From Owenia fusiformis (Eukaryota > Annelida > Polychaeta > Sabellida > Oweniidae), in NCBI GenBank assembly GCA_903813345.2, contig CAIIXF020000003.1, positions 11,548,931 through 11,608,930 of the forward strand: DNA of 60,000 bases, given 5' to 3'. The notes under the pieces were generated by a model. It was given only the letters and a program-made list of their open reading frames with translations. It was not told the DNA's origin and searched no databases. Positions within the stretch are counted from its first letter, which is position 1. Each line of letters starts with the position of its first letter. Both the position numbers and the translations under genes were made by a program. This document shows, piece by piece, positions 13,736 to 24,386 of this stretch.

Positions 13736-16052
13736 AACCTAAGCCACAACACCCTGTCCCGACAACACCCTGATCGAAGTGCCTCAGATCGCTCCCTATT
13801 TCTTTGAACTGAAAAACTGTGTTCCGTGTCCCCGGTCCGTGTCTCATGAACAGAGAGTGATGTGTATAGAAAAGTAATCAACAAATCAGAAAAACTCAGT
13901 TCCGTTATGTAATGAAGGTGTGATTATACATTATTAATAACTTTTGGTTATCAATGACTCGAATTCCGGGGTTATCACCCGATTATGCAAAGACAATGGG
14001 AACAAAACACTAATCGATGATATACATACCTAAGCCTCCGTGATGATGACTATAATACAAGTCACAATGTAGGTGAAGAAGTAACTCAGTTTACACTTAC
14101 GTGCCTATTTTAATGGAATCCTGACTCTGATGACACGTTGATTATCAAGAAATCTCAGTCTAAGATGCACGTCAATTCAATTTCCAGAATAGGACAGTGA
14201 AATGCCAAAGGATCTTGCAACTTGATACGAAGAACTCTGTACAAGAAGTACATGGTTACAAGTACAAATAGAACAAAATACGTCACTTGAATTGGGAGTT
14301 TATTTTTCCCAAATGTTTAATCTAACGATGAAGAAGAAACTATGATATGGAAATAATGCCTCAACTGTAGCGATCCGGACGACACCGCCGTAGAATAATC
14401 GCAAGTATGTTTTTGTATGTTAGATTATATTAAACTGAGTTGAATTTATAATCTGTATTCTTATATTGGGAAAGGAAGCATGGGAGAGGCGACGCAGTTG
14501 CCTCAACATTCTACAAAAAACCTTAATGCAAATATGTCTAGAAAATTAAGTTTAATAGATAGTATTATAATGCCTTAAACTCAAATATGCCTCATCGACT
14601 TGGATTGTCCCATTACTTAACTACATTAGATGGTTGTAATAGTATTAGATCCCTTAGTACATATCGAGATAACAGTTTAAAAAATACCCTGGACGAAACG
14701 ATTTAGACTAGACAGATGCAAGTGGAATAACCTTGATTTACTTAACTTAAATATTCAAAATTTAGTAAAAGTGATTTATATGTAAAATTACATCTAGAAT
14801 TGTTTTTTAAACAATTATTTAATCATTAACTTGAAAATTTAATCTTTTTTGAAAATGTGAGTTCTAGGTCGGGAGGAGTCCCCATAGACACCATGTTATA
14901 GAATCACAAAATGTAAAATATCTTTTCTTGTGTTTGATAGAACGTATTTTCATCTGTGTAATTTTCTCCGAGACTACAACACGCGATATTATTGTTTATG
15001 AGCAGAATCGTTTACACGAACGGCGAAAGGCAAGCAATATGGTATCAGGTGCAACACGCAAAAATTGTTTAAATTATTCTGGCGAATACTGCAAAACAAA
15101 AAACAAAGTACGAGAAAATGAAATTGAAAACCAGATAGCTAACCTATATAAAGTATCGTCAAATATCTGAATATGAGAACCTACGAACCTTGCATAATCT
15201 GCAATGTACGCAGATACGCAAATGCGGAGTGTGAGAAAGTGATAACAAAAATTTCATTCTTGTAAAGGGAAATTTAGGAAGAGATAATATTTAGCTTTTT
15301 AATATGTGATAAACGTTAGAAGCTTTTTAAAAGTAAATTCAATTTTTCATTCAAAGTTTCATTCAAAGTACGGTAACAGATTTCGGACAGTCGTATGTTG
15401 GATTTTGGTCATTTTCTCTAGGATTAAAACATGTGCATTTGTTGGGCCAATGCATTTTCTTAAGGAAAAACACTCATAGAGATGATAAAATAATTTTGAC
15501 TTTGAGACGGGGAAGATGCAAACAACCCACCCACATGTTTTTTCTGAAATGTTGTCCTGATTTCCAACCCTTTCCATCCCTGCTTTTCCAATTTTTGTTG
15601 CATCAATAAATAATTCCTCTAGGGGTTTTAAAAATATTCATTATGGGTGACCAAAGTTATCTGAAAGCAATGGATTGCATGAGTTTTCCCTATGGGAAAA
15701 TAACATGGAGACTATTCTTTCCACTTTATCGAAGAGGAACCACAAAATCCAACATATGACTGTCCAAAATCTGCTGCGATACTTTCCATCCTCCTTTAAT
15801 ATGAACGCCACATGTTTACGGTATTTTGACATTGTGAAAGGACGATATCCAAGATGGCAGCCATGTACCACCCATCCATTACGCTTTACGAACGGGAGCG
15901 AAACGACTGCGCCTAGCATTAAGAGATAGATATGAGTATTAAGAAATAGATATAAGCATTAAGAGATAGATATAAGCATATAAGTATTAAGAGATAGATT
16001 AAGCATGAATGATGAATGATGAACCATTGTTTTAGAATCAACTTTCGGGTGT
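13736..16052. other. Gene-free region upstream of the GPCR
   Basis: Contains an inverted repeat of about 40 bp (15371-15408 against 15740-15780, core CAGTCGTATGTTGGATTTTG) and a short tandem array (15905-16003) built on TTAAGAGATAGATATAAGCA. Open frames near 14.9 and 15.7 kb have no recognisable domain. An upstream exon or promoter of the receptor could lie here, but nothing marks it. Confidence 0.4.
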
Positions 16053-16166
16053 CGGATACTGGATAAAAATATTATATTTTATGGTCAACTCAATTAAATA
16101 TGAATAGAACCTGCCACTATTCAATTCATATTTAAATGAGTTGGTTATGAAATAATAGGTTAACCC
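16053..16166 (+). repeat. Palindromic hairpin repeat, copy 1, upstream of the GPCR
   Basis: Inner stem at 16088-16141 pairs ATATGAATAG with CATATTTAAATGAG around the loop AACCTGCCAC; outer arms CGGATA / TAACCCG extend it to about 114 bp. Preceded by CAACTTTCGG, as in copy 2 at 18864-18980. Likely a foldback MITE; a structured RNA cannot be excluded. Confidence 0.7.
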
Positions 16167-16464
16167 GGTAGCCTGCAGCCAAAATTTGCATATGTGAATA
16201 CAAGCTACAAGCCCAAAAACTCAAATTCAAGGTGAGATCACGCAGTATCGGCCAAGTCACTGAGATTGAGAGACCGGGCATAAGTGATGATTAGACTTAG
16301 GAGTAAAACACAGGGACTTAATTAGTTCTATGTTACCAATTGGTTAAATATTTATATCTTTTATTTAGGTGCTAATCCATACAATATTCTATCGACCCCT
16401 TGGCGTCATTTCAGATCTACCGAGGATTCTTCACAACGGAAGTCAGAATCTTGAAGCTGTTGGC

Positions 16465-17439
16465 ATGACGACAGATGTTCCAATCACAGATGACAATGCG
16501 AGTATAGTATCGATAGGGACCAGACAACAGGCTGTACTTCCAATGTATGACCTAGTTATTCATGCTACGGTTGAATCATTGATTGCATTAGTTATTACTG
16601 GAGGTAACAGCATTGTCCTGGTCAGTATTTTGCTTCACGGGAGCTTGCGCACGGTGAATAATATGTTTGTCACGAGCCTGGCTATCGCGGACCTCATTAT
16701 GGGTGTCATTGTAAGCCCTCTCAGAATCTACATGGTGTATCTGAAACCTATCATTTATGGTGAGCTCACTCAAAGTAGATTGACATGTCAATTTCGTCTG
16801 TTTTTCCAAAATATTTCATTTGGCGTATCCTTGTACAGCTTGTGTGGTATTGCTTTGGATCGTTACATTGCTATCGTGCATCCTTTGAAATACAAAAACA
16901 TCCTCACTCATCGAAGGGCTGGACGTTCTATCGTATGTATTTGGATATATATCATTTTATTAAGTGCGGTTCCATTCTTGGTTAAGGACAGCGTTTCTTT
17001 TGAGGATGGCGACACTTGCCTCTTAAACCAAGTCGTCAAACCACTTTTCTTCACTTTTGCTAAAGTCCATGTATTTTTGGCGATATTCCTGACTGTGACT
17101 GCTCATACAATAGTTGCAGTGATAGCCGCTAGAACTAATGCGAAAATAAAGGCTGAATTGGTGTCGTTCAACAATAACATTGCCGTCGCACATCGTAATG
17201 AGAGCAGGATTGCAAAGGCCATGATTTCGGTGGTTGGGGTGTTTCTCATTTGCTGGCTGCCCCAGACCATTGCCTCTTTTATTAAATTGGAGAATGAGCC
17301 AGCTTGGTACAAATCATTATATTGTTACTTGATCGCATTGCTAGTGGCTAATAGCGGTATGAATCCTTGGATTTACGCTATAAAACTTAAAAGAATGCGG
17401 GAGGCCATGAAGAATGTTGTACAATGCGGGAGGCCATGA
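16465..17439 (+). CDS. Class A (rhodopsin-like) GPCR, adenosine-receptor-like, with an altered C-terminus
   Basis: A seven-helix receptor of 324 aa in one exon. Residues seen (numbered from Met 16465): GN48 in helix 1, LAIAD76 in helix 2, Cys108 and Cys185 for the extracellular disulfide, D132-R133-Y134 after helix 3 followed by IAIVHPLKY, Trp160 in helix 4, CW264LP in helix 6 and N300PWIY in helix 7. An N-glycosylation site (NAS) lies in the N-terminus. The usual helix 5 proline is not evident. The intracellular loop 2 and the NPxIYA-helix 8 region resemble adenosine receptors, but the ligand is unknown. The frame is open from 16369 with no ATG before 16465, and a TAG at 16366-16368 is both stop and possible splice acceptor, so an upstream exon is possible. 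The last residues (MREAMKNVVQCGRP) are minisatellite-derived. Possible poly(A) signal at 18778-18783. Confidence 0.85.
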   Translation: MTTDVPITDDNASIVSIGTRQQAVLPMYDLVIHATVESLIALVITGGNSIVLVSILLHGSLRTVNNMFVTSLAIADLIMGVIVSPLRIYMVYLKPIIYGELTQSRLTCQFRLFFQNISFGVSLYSLCGIALDRYIAIVHPLKYKNILTHRRAGRSIVCIWIYIILLSAVPFLVKDSVSFEDGDTCLLNQVVKPLFFTFAKVHVFLAIFLTVTAHTIVAVIAARTNAKIKAELVSFNNNIAVAHRNESRIAKAMISVVGVFLICWLPQTIASFIKLENEPAWYKSLYCYLIALLVANSGMNPWIYAIKLKRMREAMKNVVQCGRP

Positions 17440-17568
17440 GGAATGTTGTACAATGCGGGAGGCCATGAGGAATGTTGTACAATGCGGGAGGCCATGAGGA
17501 ATGTTGTACAATGCGGGAGGCCATGAGGAATGTTGTACAATGCGAGAGGCCATGAGGAATGTTGTACA
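17395..17568 (+). repeat. 29-bp minisatellite, first block (6 units), overlapping the GPCR C-terminal codons
   Basis: Six head-to-tail 29-bp units starting ATGCGGGAGGCCATG at 17395, 17424, 17453, 17482, 17511 and 17540, nearly identical to one another. The first unit and part of the second are receptor codons. Because 29 is not a multiple of three, the second unit shifts frame and supplies the TGA that ends the protein. The block is followed by 139 bp of unrelated sequence (17569-17707). Confidence 0.95.
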
Positions 17569-17707
17569 ATTGGCTTCACTTATTCAACTAATACAAATGT
17601 TTATCATGCCTGAATATATATAGATAAGCCTTGATCAGTATCTGTATGGGTGAAATCTTAAGTGATCTGTTTTCTGTCTTCTCTTTCCCATACCAACATT
17701 GTAAATA

Positions 17708-17904
17708 GGGCCATGAGGAATGTTGTACAATGCGGGAGACCATGAGGAATGTTGTACAATGTGGGAGGCCATGAAGAATGTTGTACAATGCGGGAGGCCA
17801 TGAGGAATGTTGTGCAATGCGGGAGGCCATGAGGAAAGTTGTACAATGCGGGAGGCCATGAAGAATGGTATTACAATGCGGGAGGCCATGAAAAATGTTG
17901 TACA
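17708..17904 (+). repeat. 29-bp minisatellite, second block
   Basis: One partial and six full copies of the same unit (ATG at 17730, 17759, 17788, 17817, 17846, 17876; one unit is 30 bp), leading into the native-looking tail at 17905. Units here are more diverged than in the first block, so this half may be older. Open frames on the minus strand here are repeat translations, not genes. Confidence 0.93.
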
Positions 17905-17979
17905 ATGCGGGAGGCCGTGAGGAAGGTTATACCGTGTTCTGTAACTTCCCGCAGGGTAGCCGTAGAAATTATAACTTGA
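17905..17979 (+). pseudogene. Detached original C-terminal tail of the GPCR
   Basis: The last minisatellite unit runs into unique sequence encoding MREAVRKVIPC followed by SVTSRRVAVEIIT and a stop. It starts with the same codons as the receptor's helix 8 (MREAMKNV) and adds a basic, cysteine-containing tail, as expected for helix 8 plus a palmitoylation site. It lies exactly 510 bp after the matching ATG at 17395, a multiple of three, so it is in the receptor's frame, but stops in the minisatellite separate them. Best read as the ancestral end of the gene, displaced by repeat growth. It could still be used if the repeat were spliced out or is absent in other alleles. Confidence 0.6.
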
Positions 17980-18863
17980 GTGATAATATAATTTCTTTTC
18001 TGACGTCCCCGTATAGAAATCATCAGGCCGTTGCCAGCCTGCAGAAAAAGTACCCATGGTGGCCGCACGTCGGACATACTTTGACTTTGCCGTTGTGATT
18101 TGATGGGTTATGTTCATTTTGAAACAGTTTTAGTTCAGGTTTGTTGTAATCTTTGTTGTTAACACAACTCAATACTGTTTGATGTTAGTTCGTCACTGAT
18201 AATACAGCAATCTATATTACAAAGATTAAGTTGCTATTGGTCGATGTTTCACTGACACTTTTTTATTTGATATTATGTCCTGGCACTGTAGATAACAAAA
18301 TTGAAATTATGTACACATGAAATACAGTAATCATAAACATTAACTCTTATCAACAGAAATTTAAAATTCGCTGTACGGCTGCCGTAGGAAATATGACTAA
18401 AAAAGTATCCGACCACAGAGATTCTACGGCGTAGAGCGTAGAAATGTTACTGGGGTGTTACTGACCGCAGAAATGATAGACCGTACGGTGATAGTAGGAA
18501 ATGTGACTTAGGTGTTACTTACCCTGTAAACATTTGGTAACATTATTCTTCGCAACAAACTGACTTCAAGACTCCGATAATATTGGTGGGTAAGGGCAAC
18601 GAGCCAGTGACTCAAACTTTAAATAGCTAGGGACTTATTTAGATTGCACATTTTATGTATTGCCAAGAAGGCATTTCCCTTCCGTAAAGTGTGTTGTATC
18701 AGTGATATTAATACTCCATGCAAGCTGAACTCCATGTTGTATATTTACTGAACACAATGTTTTCAGAGAGACACCGAAATAAAAATGGCAGGTACTTTTA
18801 ATTTGTCTTGTGACGCCATACATAGACATTGAGCTTGTATTTGCGAATACAACTTTCGGCTAA

Positions 18864-18980
18864 CGGATTAACCTATACTGGTATTATTTTGTGAGCAACT
18901 CGTTTTAATATGAATAGAACCTGCCACCATTCTATTCATATTTAAATGAGTAAGTTGGTCATAAAATGTATGTTAATCCG
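18864..18980 (+). repeat. Palindromic hairpin repeat, copy 2, downstream of the GPCR
   Basis: 117-bp palindrome with outer arms CGGATTAAC / GTTAATCCG, inner stem AATATGAATAG / CTATTCATATT and the same loop AACCTGCCAC, in the same orientation as copy 1 about 2.8 kb away. The two copies bracket the receptor and its minisatellite. Confidence 0.75.
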
Positions 18981-20513
18981 GTTGCAGAATACGGAAAGCA
19001 ACTTGAGACAGTTACAATTCTCATTGTAGGTATTTCCGACATAAAAAATAAATGTAGTTGTTATAGTCCGATCTTTGGTCTTCAATATCAAACAATCAGA
19101 ATGCTGACAGTCAATCAATTGGATTACATAATGACCACTTAAGCTAACCCATCCATCAACTGTAAATCAAAATGTTACAATTTCAACAATATTAGAAAAA
19201 TCTAAAAAACAAGATTCTATTCACCTCGGGTTTCGATGTTGAACATATCCGTAAAAATGATAATAGTCTGCAATTTGCGTCGATATCATCTACTCATCCA
19301 AACCTTCTTTTCTGTTACTATGGAAGGTTCATGTCAAAATCTGTTGTTGGTACAAGTTCTAGGTTACTTTGCTTTCATATTTTGCTGAATCTTTGCATCA
19401 GAGTTAGGCAGTGATCTCCTTTAAGTTATTGTTGTATGGTGGCATGGTAGGCAATTACTGATGCTGTGATGACAAGTTTGGTGTACTAGATACGTGTAGT
19501 ATTAGGCCTTCTTAGATTTATTTTGTGGTTTATAATACGCTCAAGGAGTATCTGAATTCAATAATGTAATCAGATACCAGGAAAATATCAAACAGCATTA
19601 AAAATGAAAAACGGATTTTGATCTCAGAATAACTTTAAATCTTATAAACCGAGAATGCTGTAATTATTAGACATTGTTATTGTTGATCATATTTCAAGAA
19701 TATTAGCTCTTTTATAACATATTAAGTAAATAAAGAATATAAACACAAATGTATTTCTTATAAAATGTATTTAAAGCACCTGGTATTCAAATACAGTTTA
19801 GCAGTAGCAGTATAAAAAGCTTAGCATCTCTATGATATTATTAATTTGGCACAGAATAAATTTATATTTAGAATCACCTTAAAAAGTTTTTACATTGAAT
19901 AGTCTTTATGATACTCAATACCCATTACAATAGTTTAAGTGATAGCTTCATCTTAACTCTTTGAATAAGAGACATTTCTTTGAAAAGCCTCGTCCAATCA
20001 GATTAGACTGATCAAATTGAGTAATCCAATCAGAATTGAAGTCAATTTAATGCCTTCATAAGTAGCTGGCATTTATTTCATATTCAAACTCCCATTTATG
20101 GATATGATGATGGGTATTTTTGGGGTCATTAAGATCATACAAGTATCAAAACTACAAAACAGTCTATCCTTCCCAGAGGGTAGTAATTAGTCTTAGTCTC
20201 TGGGCTTCAGGGTATTTTCAAAACTATTTTGGCACCAAGCAAGTACACAATACATACACACCCTTGGTAATCTTCTCATTTTGTTTTAAACCTTGACTAT
20301 TTACAAAACAATTCCAGACTGTTCTTGCAGCATTCATGGAATTAAAATGCAGCTAAATATATTTATATGTTTTGCTATATGTGTAAATATAGAATGTTGC
20401 TTGATCTATGAGGTCCTCAAGGCCACTTACAATCACATGAACCATTCTGAATCAAACATACCAGAGATATCATTTGATATCATTTGGACCTTTTATAAAA
20501 AGTCAGTATATTG
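18981..20513. other. Gene-free region
   Basis: AT-rich sequence between the receptor and the palindrome at 20.5 kb. No coding frame, repeat array or RNA gene is evident. Confidence 0.45.
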
Positions 20514-20651
20514 AACAAATATTTCACTCTATTGAGGTGAATACCTGTACATCTTTCACAAGTGATATTCCACGAAGCCCAAAGGTCAAGTGGAATATCA
20601 CCTTGTGAAAGTGCTACAGGTATTCATCGAAAATAGAGTGAAATATTTGTT
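20514..20651. repeat. Near-perfect 60-bp-arm palindrome
   Basis: Arms 20514-20572 and 20590-20651 (start AACAAATATTTCACTCTATT) match with a few mismatches around a 17-bp spacer. It abuts an inverted-repeat element at 20652-20930. Confidence 0.9.
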
Positions 20652-20930
20652 TTATTATATCAGTATCTAGCTCAACATCCCTGATATTATTAAGTCATAG
20701 GTTAACATTGAAATACATTGAATCTACTCGGTTCGTTATTCTACTCGGTTCGTTATTTACACTGAACGAAAACAAATTCTTTGAAAATTCCCGGGAGCGT
20801 GGGATATCGCTAGATATCTCACGGTTGTCTTATCTGATTAGCATTGCCATTGAATATCGCCAGATATCCCACGACATGTGACCCGGTTTTGACCAATCAT
20901 ATTGTCGCTAGCTAGATAGTGATATAATAA
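20652..20930. mobile_element. Short element with 20-bp terminal inverted repeats
   Basis: TTATTATATCAGTATCTAGC at 20652 is mirrored at 20911-20930 with one mismatch. The interior has a small palindrome (GATATCGCTAGATATC) and a duplicated CTACTCGGTTCGTTATT. Non-coding. Confidence 0.65.
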
Positions 20931-20989
20931 TGGTATATATCCTCAAAATCAACAAGTAAATTACAAATATACATATTATTATGAAATGT

Positions 20990-21150
20990 ACATACCATTG
21001 TCATTCAATATTATCAAAAAATACTATTATGAAATGTACATATTATTATCAAATATAATTATGAGAAATATTAATAATCATCAAATATACATATTACAAA
21101 ATGTACATATTATCATCAAATATACAGATTCTTCTAAAATGTACATATAA
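20990..21150. repeat. Degenerate tandem array of GAAATGTACATATTATTATC-type units
   Basis: About five imperfect 30-bp units rich in ATGTACATATTA. No coding content. Confidence 0.7.
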
Positions 21151-21887
21151 TCAGCAATTACAATAAGAATTAATTATTTTTAATTTAAAACATGATTCAA
21201 AACATACCTTACACAGAACTCATGTGATTAAGAGATATATTCTTGTTATTCTCTGAAAATCTAAATTATAGATAGGATCATGGTAAAGTCACAAATATTT
21301 CAGACCAACTGGTTAATATTGAAATATGGACCAGCATTTTAATTTAGACCAGAGGTGAGTTTCCATCATAAATGCTGAACAAACATTTGACCTAGATCCA
21401 AATCAACTGAGTCCATACCTCAAGGACTGGTATTTATGCTTTGCCCTGGACAGTGATCTTTTGTGGGCTAAATTACAGTACAGTAAAACATAAATGTACA
21501 TGTATGCGATCACCCAGATTTAAACTCCTCAGAATTAAGAAAACTCCTCAGAATGTAAAATTTTCTTTTCCAGTTTTCATATTCAAGATTTAATCTCATG
21601 AACACATCATTTTATATCTCATTTAAGTGTTAAGTGAACCGGTACATGAAATAACCAATTTTATCACACCCAATACTAGCTCAACCAACACATCAAACAA
21701 ACAATATTAAATCTCATTTTTTCTTCATTGAAATGAGATGAGAAAAGTTATGTTGTAAGCATTAATTTAGAGACAAGTTGGACAGTTGGCCATGATATAA
21801 TTGATTGAACACCTCCCTCTTTCAATCATTTTCATGCCATTTAAGACCAGGGGTGTCTCATAGTAGGACTGGAAGGCGGTCAAAGGC
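21151..21887. other. Gene-free region
   Basis: Low-complexity AT-rich DNA with no recognisable gene or repeat unit. Confidence 0.4.
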
Positions 21888-22467
21888 TTAAAGGGTGACG
21901 CATATCGTTTAGCAAATCGAACGCTCGTTTCTGGTGTTGCTCACCGTTTAGTATAAAAGGCCCGATCCCGGAATAATACTCAAGGGTTCACAGGTTTGAG
22001 GTCGTTGTGTCAACACCTCTAACTGTTATATAGCGTAAGTATATTATAGATCGTCACACATTTATAAAAGGGTGATTTTTATTTTGACAAATCAATTCCA
22101 CATTTATGGGCGAAGTTTCAGGATCATCTATTTGTGTATAATAAGGAAAAATTGGCATCTAAATTTCCCCATAACGTAATAGCACACAGCTTGGCATATG
22201 AAATATCCTACAAATGAAACAAAGCAAGACAAACCGGTTTCTAATGCAAGGATTTATATTGGCTGTTGTACATGTATTCTTTGAACGCAATCACTCTTTG
22301 GATAACGTTTTCAAAATCATTATAAACGGATTACTTTATCTCAAAGACAATTTCAATAAACTGGATTTTACAGAACTCCCCTTATTTCTTAAAAATGGAC
22401 TGATCCAGTTGATTCGCCTAGAGCCGCCATATTGTTTTTATACGGGATGCTAATCGGAACCCTTTAA
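21888..22467. mobile_element. TTAA-flanked MITE, copy 1
   Basis: TTAA at 21888-21891 and 22464-22467 bracket short inverted ends AGGGT / ACCCT. The body is the same as that of 57799-58287 (shared CGCATATCGTTTAGCAAATC and GCCATATTGTTTTTATACGG). TTAA target duplication suggests a piggyBac- or Kolobok-like mobiliser. Ends about 450 bp past the cadherin stop codon. Confidence 0.75.
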
Positions 22468-22912
22468 CAGTGAACGGCTATATATGGCACTCATTTATTT
22501 CACCGAGGAGACTAAAACACATGATGTTTTAAATTTTTATTAAATTTCAGAGGTTTCGCATCAAGCACCAATAGATCTGACAATGTGGGCCGCAAGCAAA
22601 ATATCATTTCAATACACCTTCCTTATAAACGCTGCCACATTTCGCTATACCAAAGAAGTTAAGTTCTATAAGCCAGATGAATGATGCCATACATTGTACA
22701 TGAAGAGGTGCACAAAAAGTTCTTAGAGTTTTTTCTTAATACAGAATTTGTTAATCATATTCTTTGTTTGAAACCATTTTTACCTTAAATATATACATCT
22801 TACTTGATCAAGCTTATATACATCTTTGTTTCATTGGGGTAGCAAGAGATGGCATGGTTGTTGCAAAGGTCTCTAGTTACAGAATATACATATACGCCAT
22901 CTAATGATTGTC
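22468..22912 (-). other. Presumed 3' UTR and downstream flank of the cadherin gene
   Basis: No coding potential. On the minus strand, AATAAA hexamers occur at 22536-22541 and 22494-22499, about 370-420 bp after the stop codon, so the mRNA may end near 22.5 kb, next to the TTAA-flanked repeat at 21888-22467. This is inferred from position only. Confidence 0.4.
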
Positions 22913-24386
22913 TCATTCATTATACATGTCTGCCAATTTTGTGAATTTTGGTCCCCAGTCATTAAGATAGTTATAGTCCTGGTCCCCGCTGCTCCCTGAC
23001 CCAAGTGAGCTCAGAGACAATGCCAGACTTCCTTCACCCTCCTCTTCATATTCCCGAATACTGTCAAAAGGTGGCGCATTTGGATCATCATCTGCATCTC
23101 CAAGGCGACCATTAAGGAATCCACCAACATCAGGATTGTCACCACTAGGTGGCGGTGCGGCAGATGCTGAAGACATAAACAGAAATAATTTTATAAAACT
23201 GTGCTGTTATTAGGTCTTATGTTTAACGATTGATTTGGCAATTTGACTTCAATAAAGCAAGCGAAGTGTCCTGTTTAATGAATGTTAAAAACAAAATATT
23301 TTTGATCTAAATATACTTCAGATAAGAACCCTGCACCGTTAATCCAAGATGATTTTTTTACAAGGACTCTAAAATAGTCTAAGGTTGGGAATGGAGTAGA
23401 CTTAATAGAGTTTAAAGAAATTAAACCAGTTTGAGTGAGATAACTATATTTTTGTGCAAAGTTGTTTTGTGTTGTTTGACATGTACATTTGCTAATGTAT
23501 TAATTGCATGAATGGTAAAGACAGTGTACATGTATAACTAGTATAAAGATTATTCAACAAAATATTTGAAACTGCTCACCTTGGACAGGTCTGTTATCCA
23601 CAACCCTAATAGGAGCCTCACCCTCTGCGTATACAGGCTTAGCAAGACGAGCCAAGTCATAACCTTCCATATCTTCCTCTCCTGCAATTCCAACGTAATA
23701 TAAATCTTAAAAGATGAACAAAAATAATTCAAGATCTCAAATAAACATGTCTGTCATTTGATAAGGTTACTGTCTCCCTTTCTTTTAAGACTTCTCCAGT
23801 ATTTTACTATTTTCTGTGTTTATTTTCGGAGGGCTTGTGAAAATGGCATTATAAAAATGGCTATTTATGTTTTAGAGAAAACTATAAGTAGAAAACAGCA
23901 AATTCCTGGAGTAGTACATCTTACTGAACGAAACATATTTATCAAACCACTCATAATAAAGTATAGTTTAATCTGACTTTAGAAAAACTACACACATATG
24001 TGACATAAAATCATATCAAAAATAAAATAAAAATCCTTAAAAGAATTTGAATCAATCAAGAGTACTTGTTTATCAAAAATCATATTATTCTGAGAAATTT
24101 CAGCCTTTTTGAAATCAGTTTCCTGAGGAGAGTTCTAAGCCAATAAAGCATTGGTACATGGAATCTTAATCAAGTGTGGCAACTTGTATTTGAGTAATCC
24201 AATAATATTTTTTCCAAAATAATGAAACTGGCAGCCATTTTGAAATTCAGTTCACACATATATCAAACATACCAGCTCCATCTTCATCATAATACATGAC
24301 ATTCTCCCTGACATCATCCATGTCATCTATCAAGGGAGGTGGGCGATTCCTCGTTCTGGTTATCAGTACAAGGAGCAAGATCAACA
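22913..24386 (-). CDS. CadN: CadN-like cadherin, shared end of transmembrane helix and catenin-binding cytoplasmic tail (last three exons)
   Basis: Exons: 24273-24386, 23580-23681, 22913-23166, with the stop codon at 22913-22915. The first completes the transmembrane helix ([15 protein letters not shown]) and starts the juxtamembrane region ([19 protein letters not shown]). The second continues with [12 protein letters not shown]; together these match the p120-catenin binding core of classical cadherins (YDEEGGGEED followed by a D-I/L pair). The last exon holds the beta-catenin binding region: acidic DADDDP, the serine cluster [15 protein letters not shown] and the near-invariant [21 protein letters not shown]. 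The serines are at positions phosphorylated by CK2/GSK3 in other classical cadherins (family knowledge, not shown here). All three exons are constitutive by phase. Confidence 0.96.

Noticed and set aside
14928-15170. 80-codon plus-strand frame upstream of the receptor
   Set aside because: Lysine/asparagine-rich low-complexity protein without a domain or splice signals linking it to the receptor.
16369-16465. GTG at 16369 as receptor start codon
   Set aside because: GTG initiation is not expected in an animal nuclear gene. The first in-frame ATG (16465) leaves a normal class A N-terminus with a glycosylation site.
17395-17904. Possible CRISPR-like array
   Set aside because: Units are head to tail with no spacers, in an animal genome, and derive from receptor codons.
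17341-17905. Several overlapping minus-strand open frames (HGLPHCTTFLMASRIVQ repeats)
   Set aside because: They are translations of the 29-bp minisatellite on the opposite strand to the receptor, and the periodicity explains the open frames.
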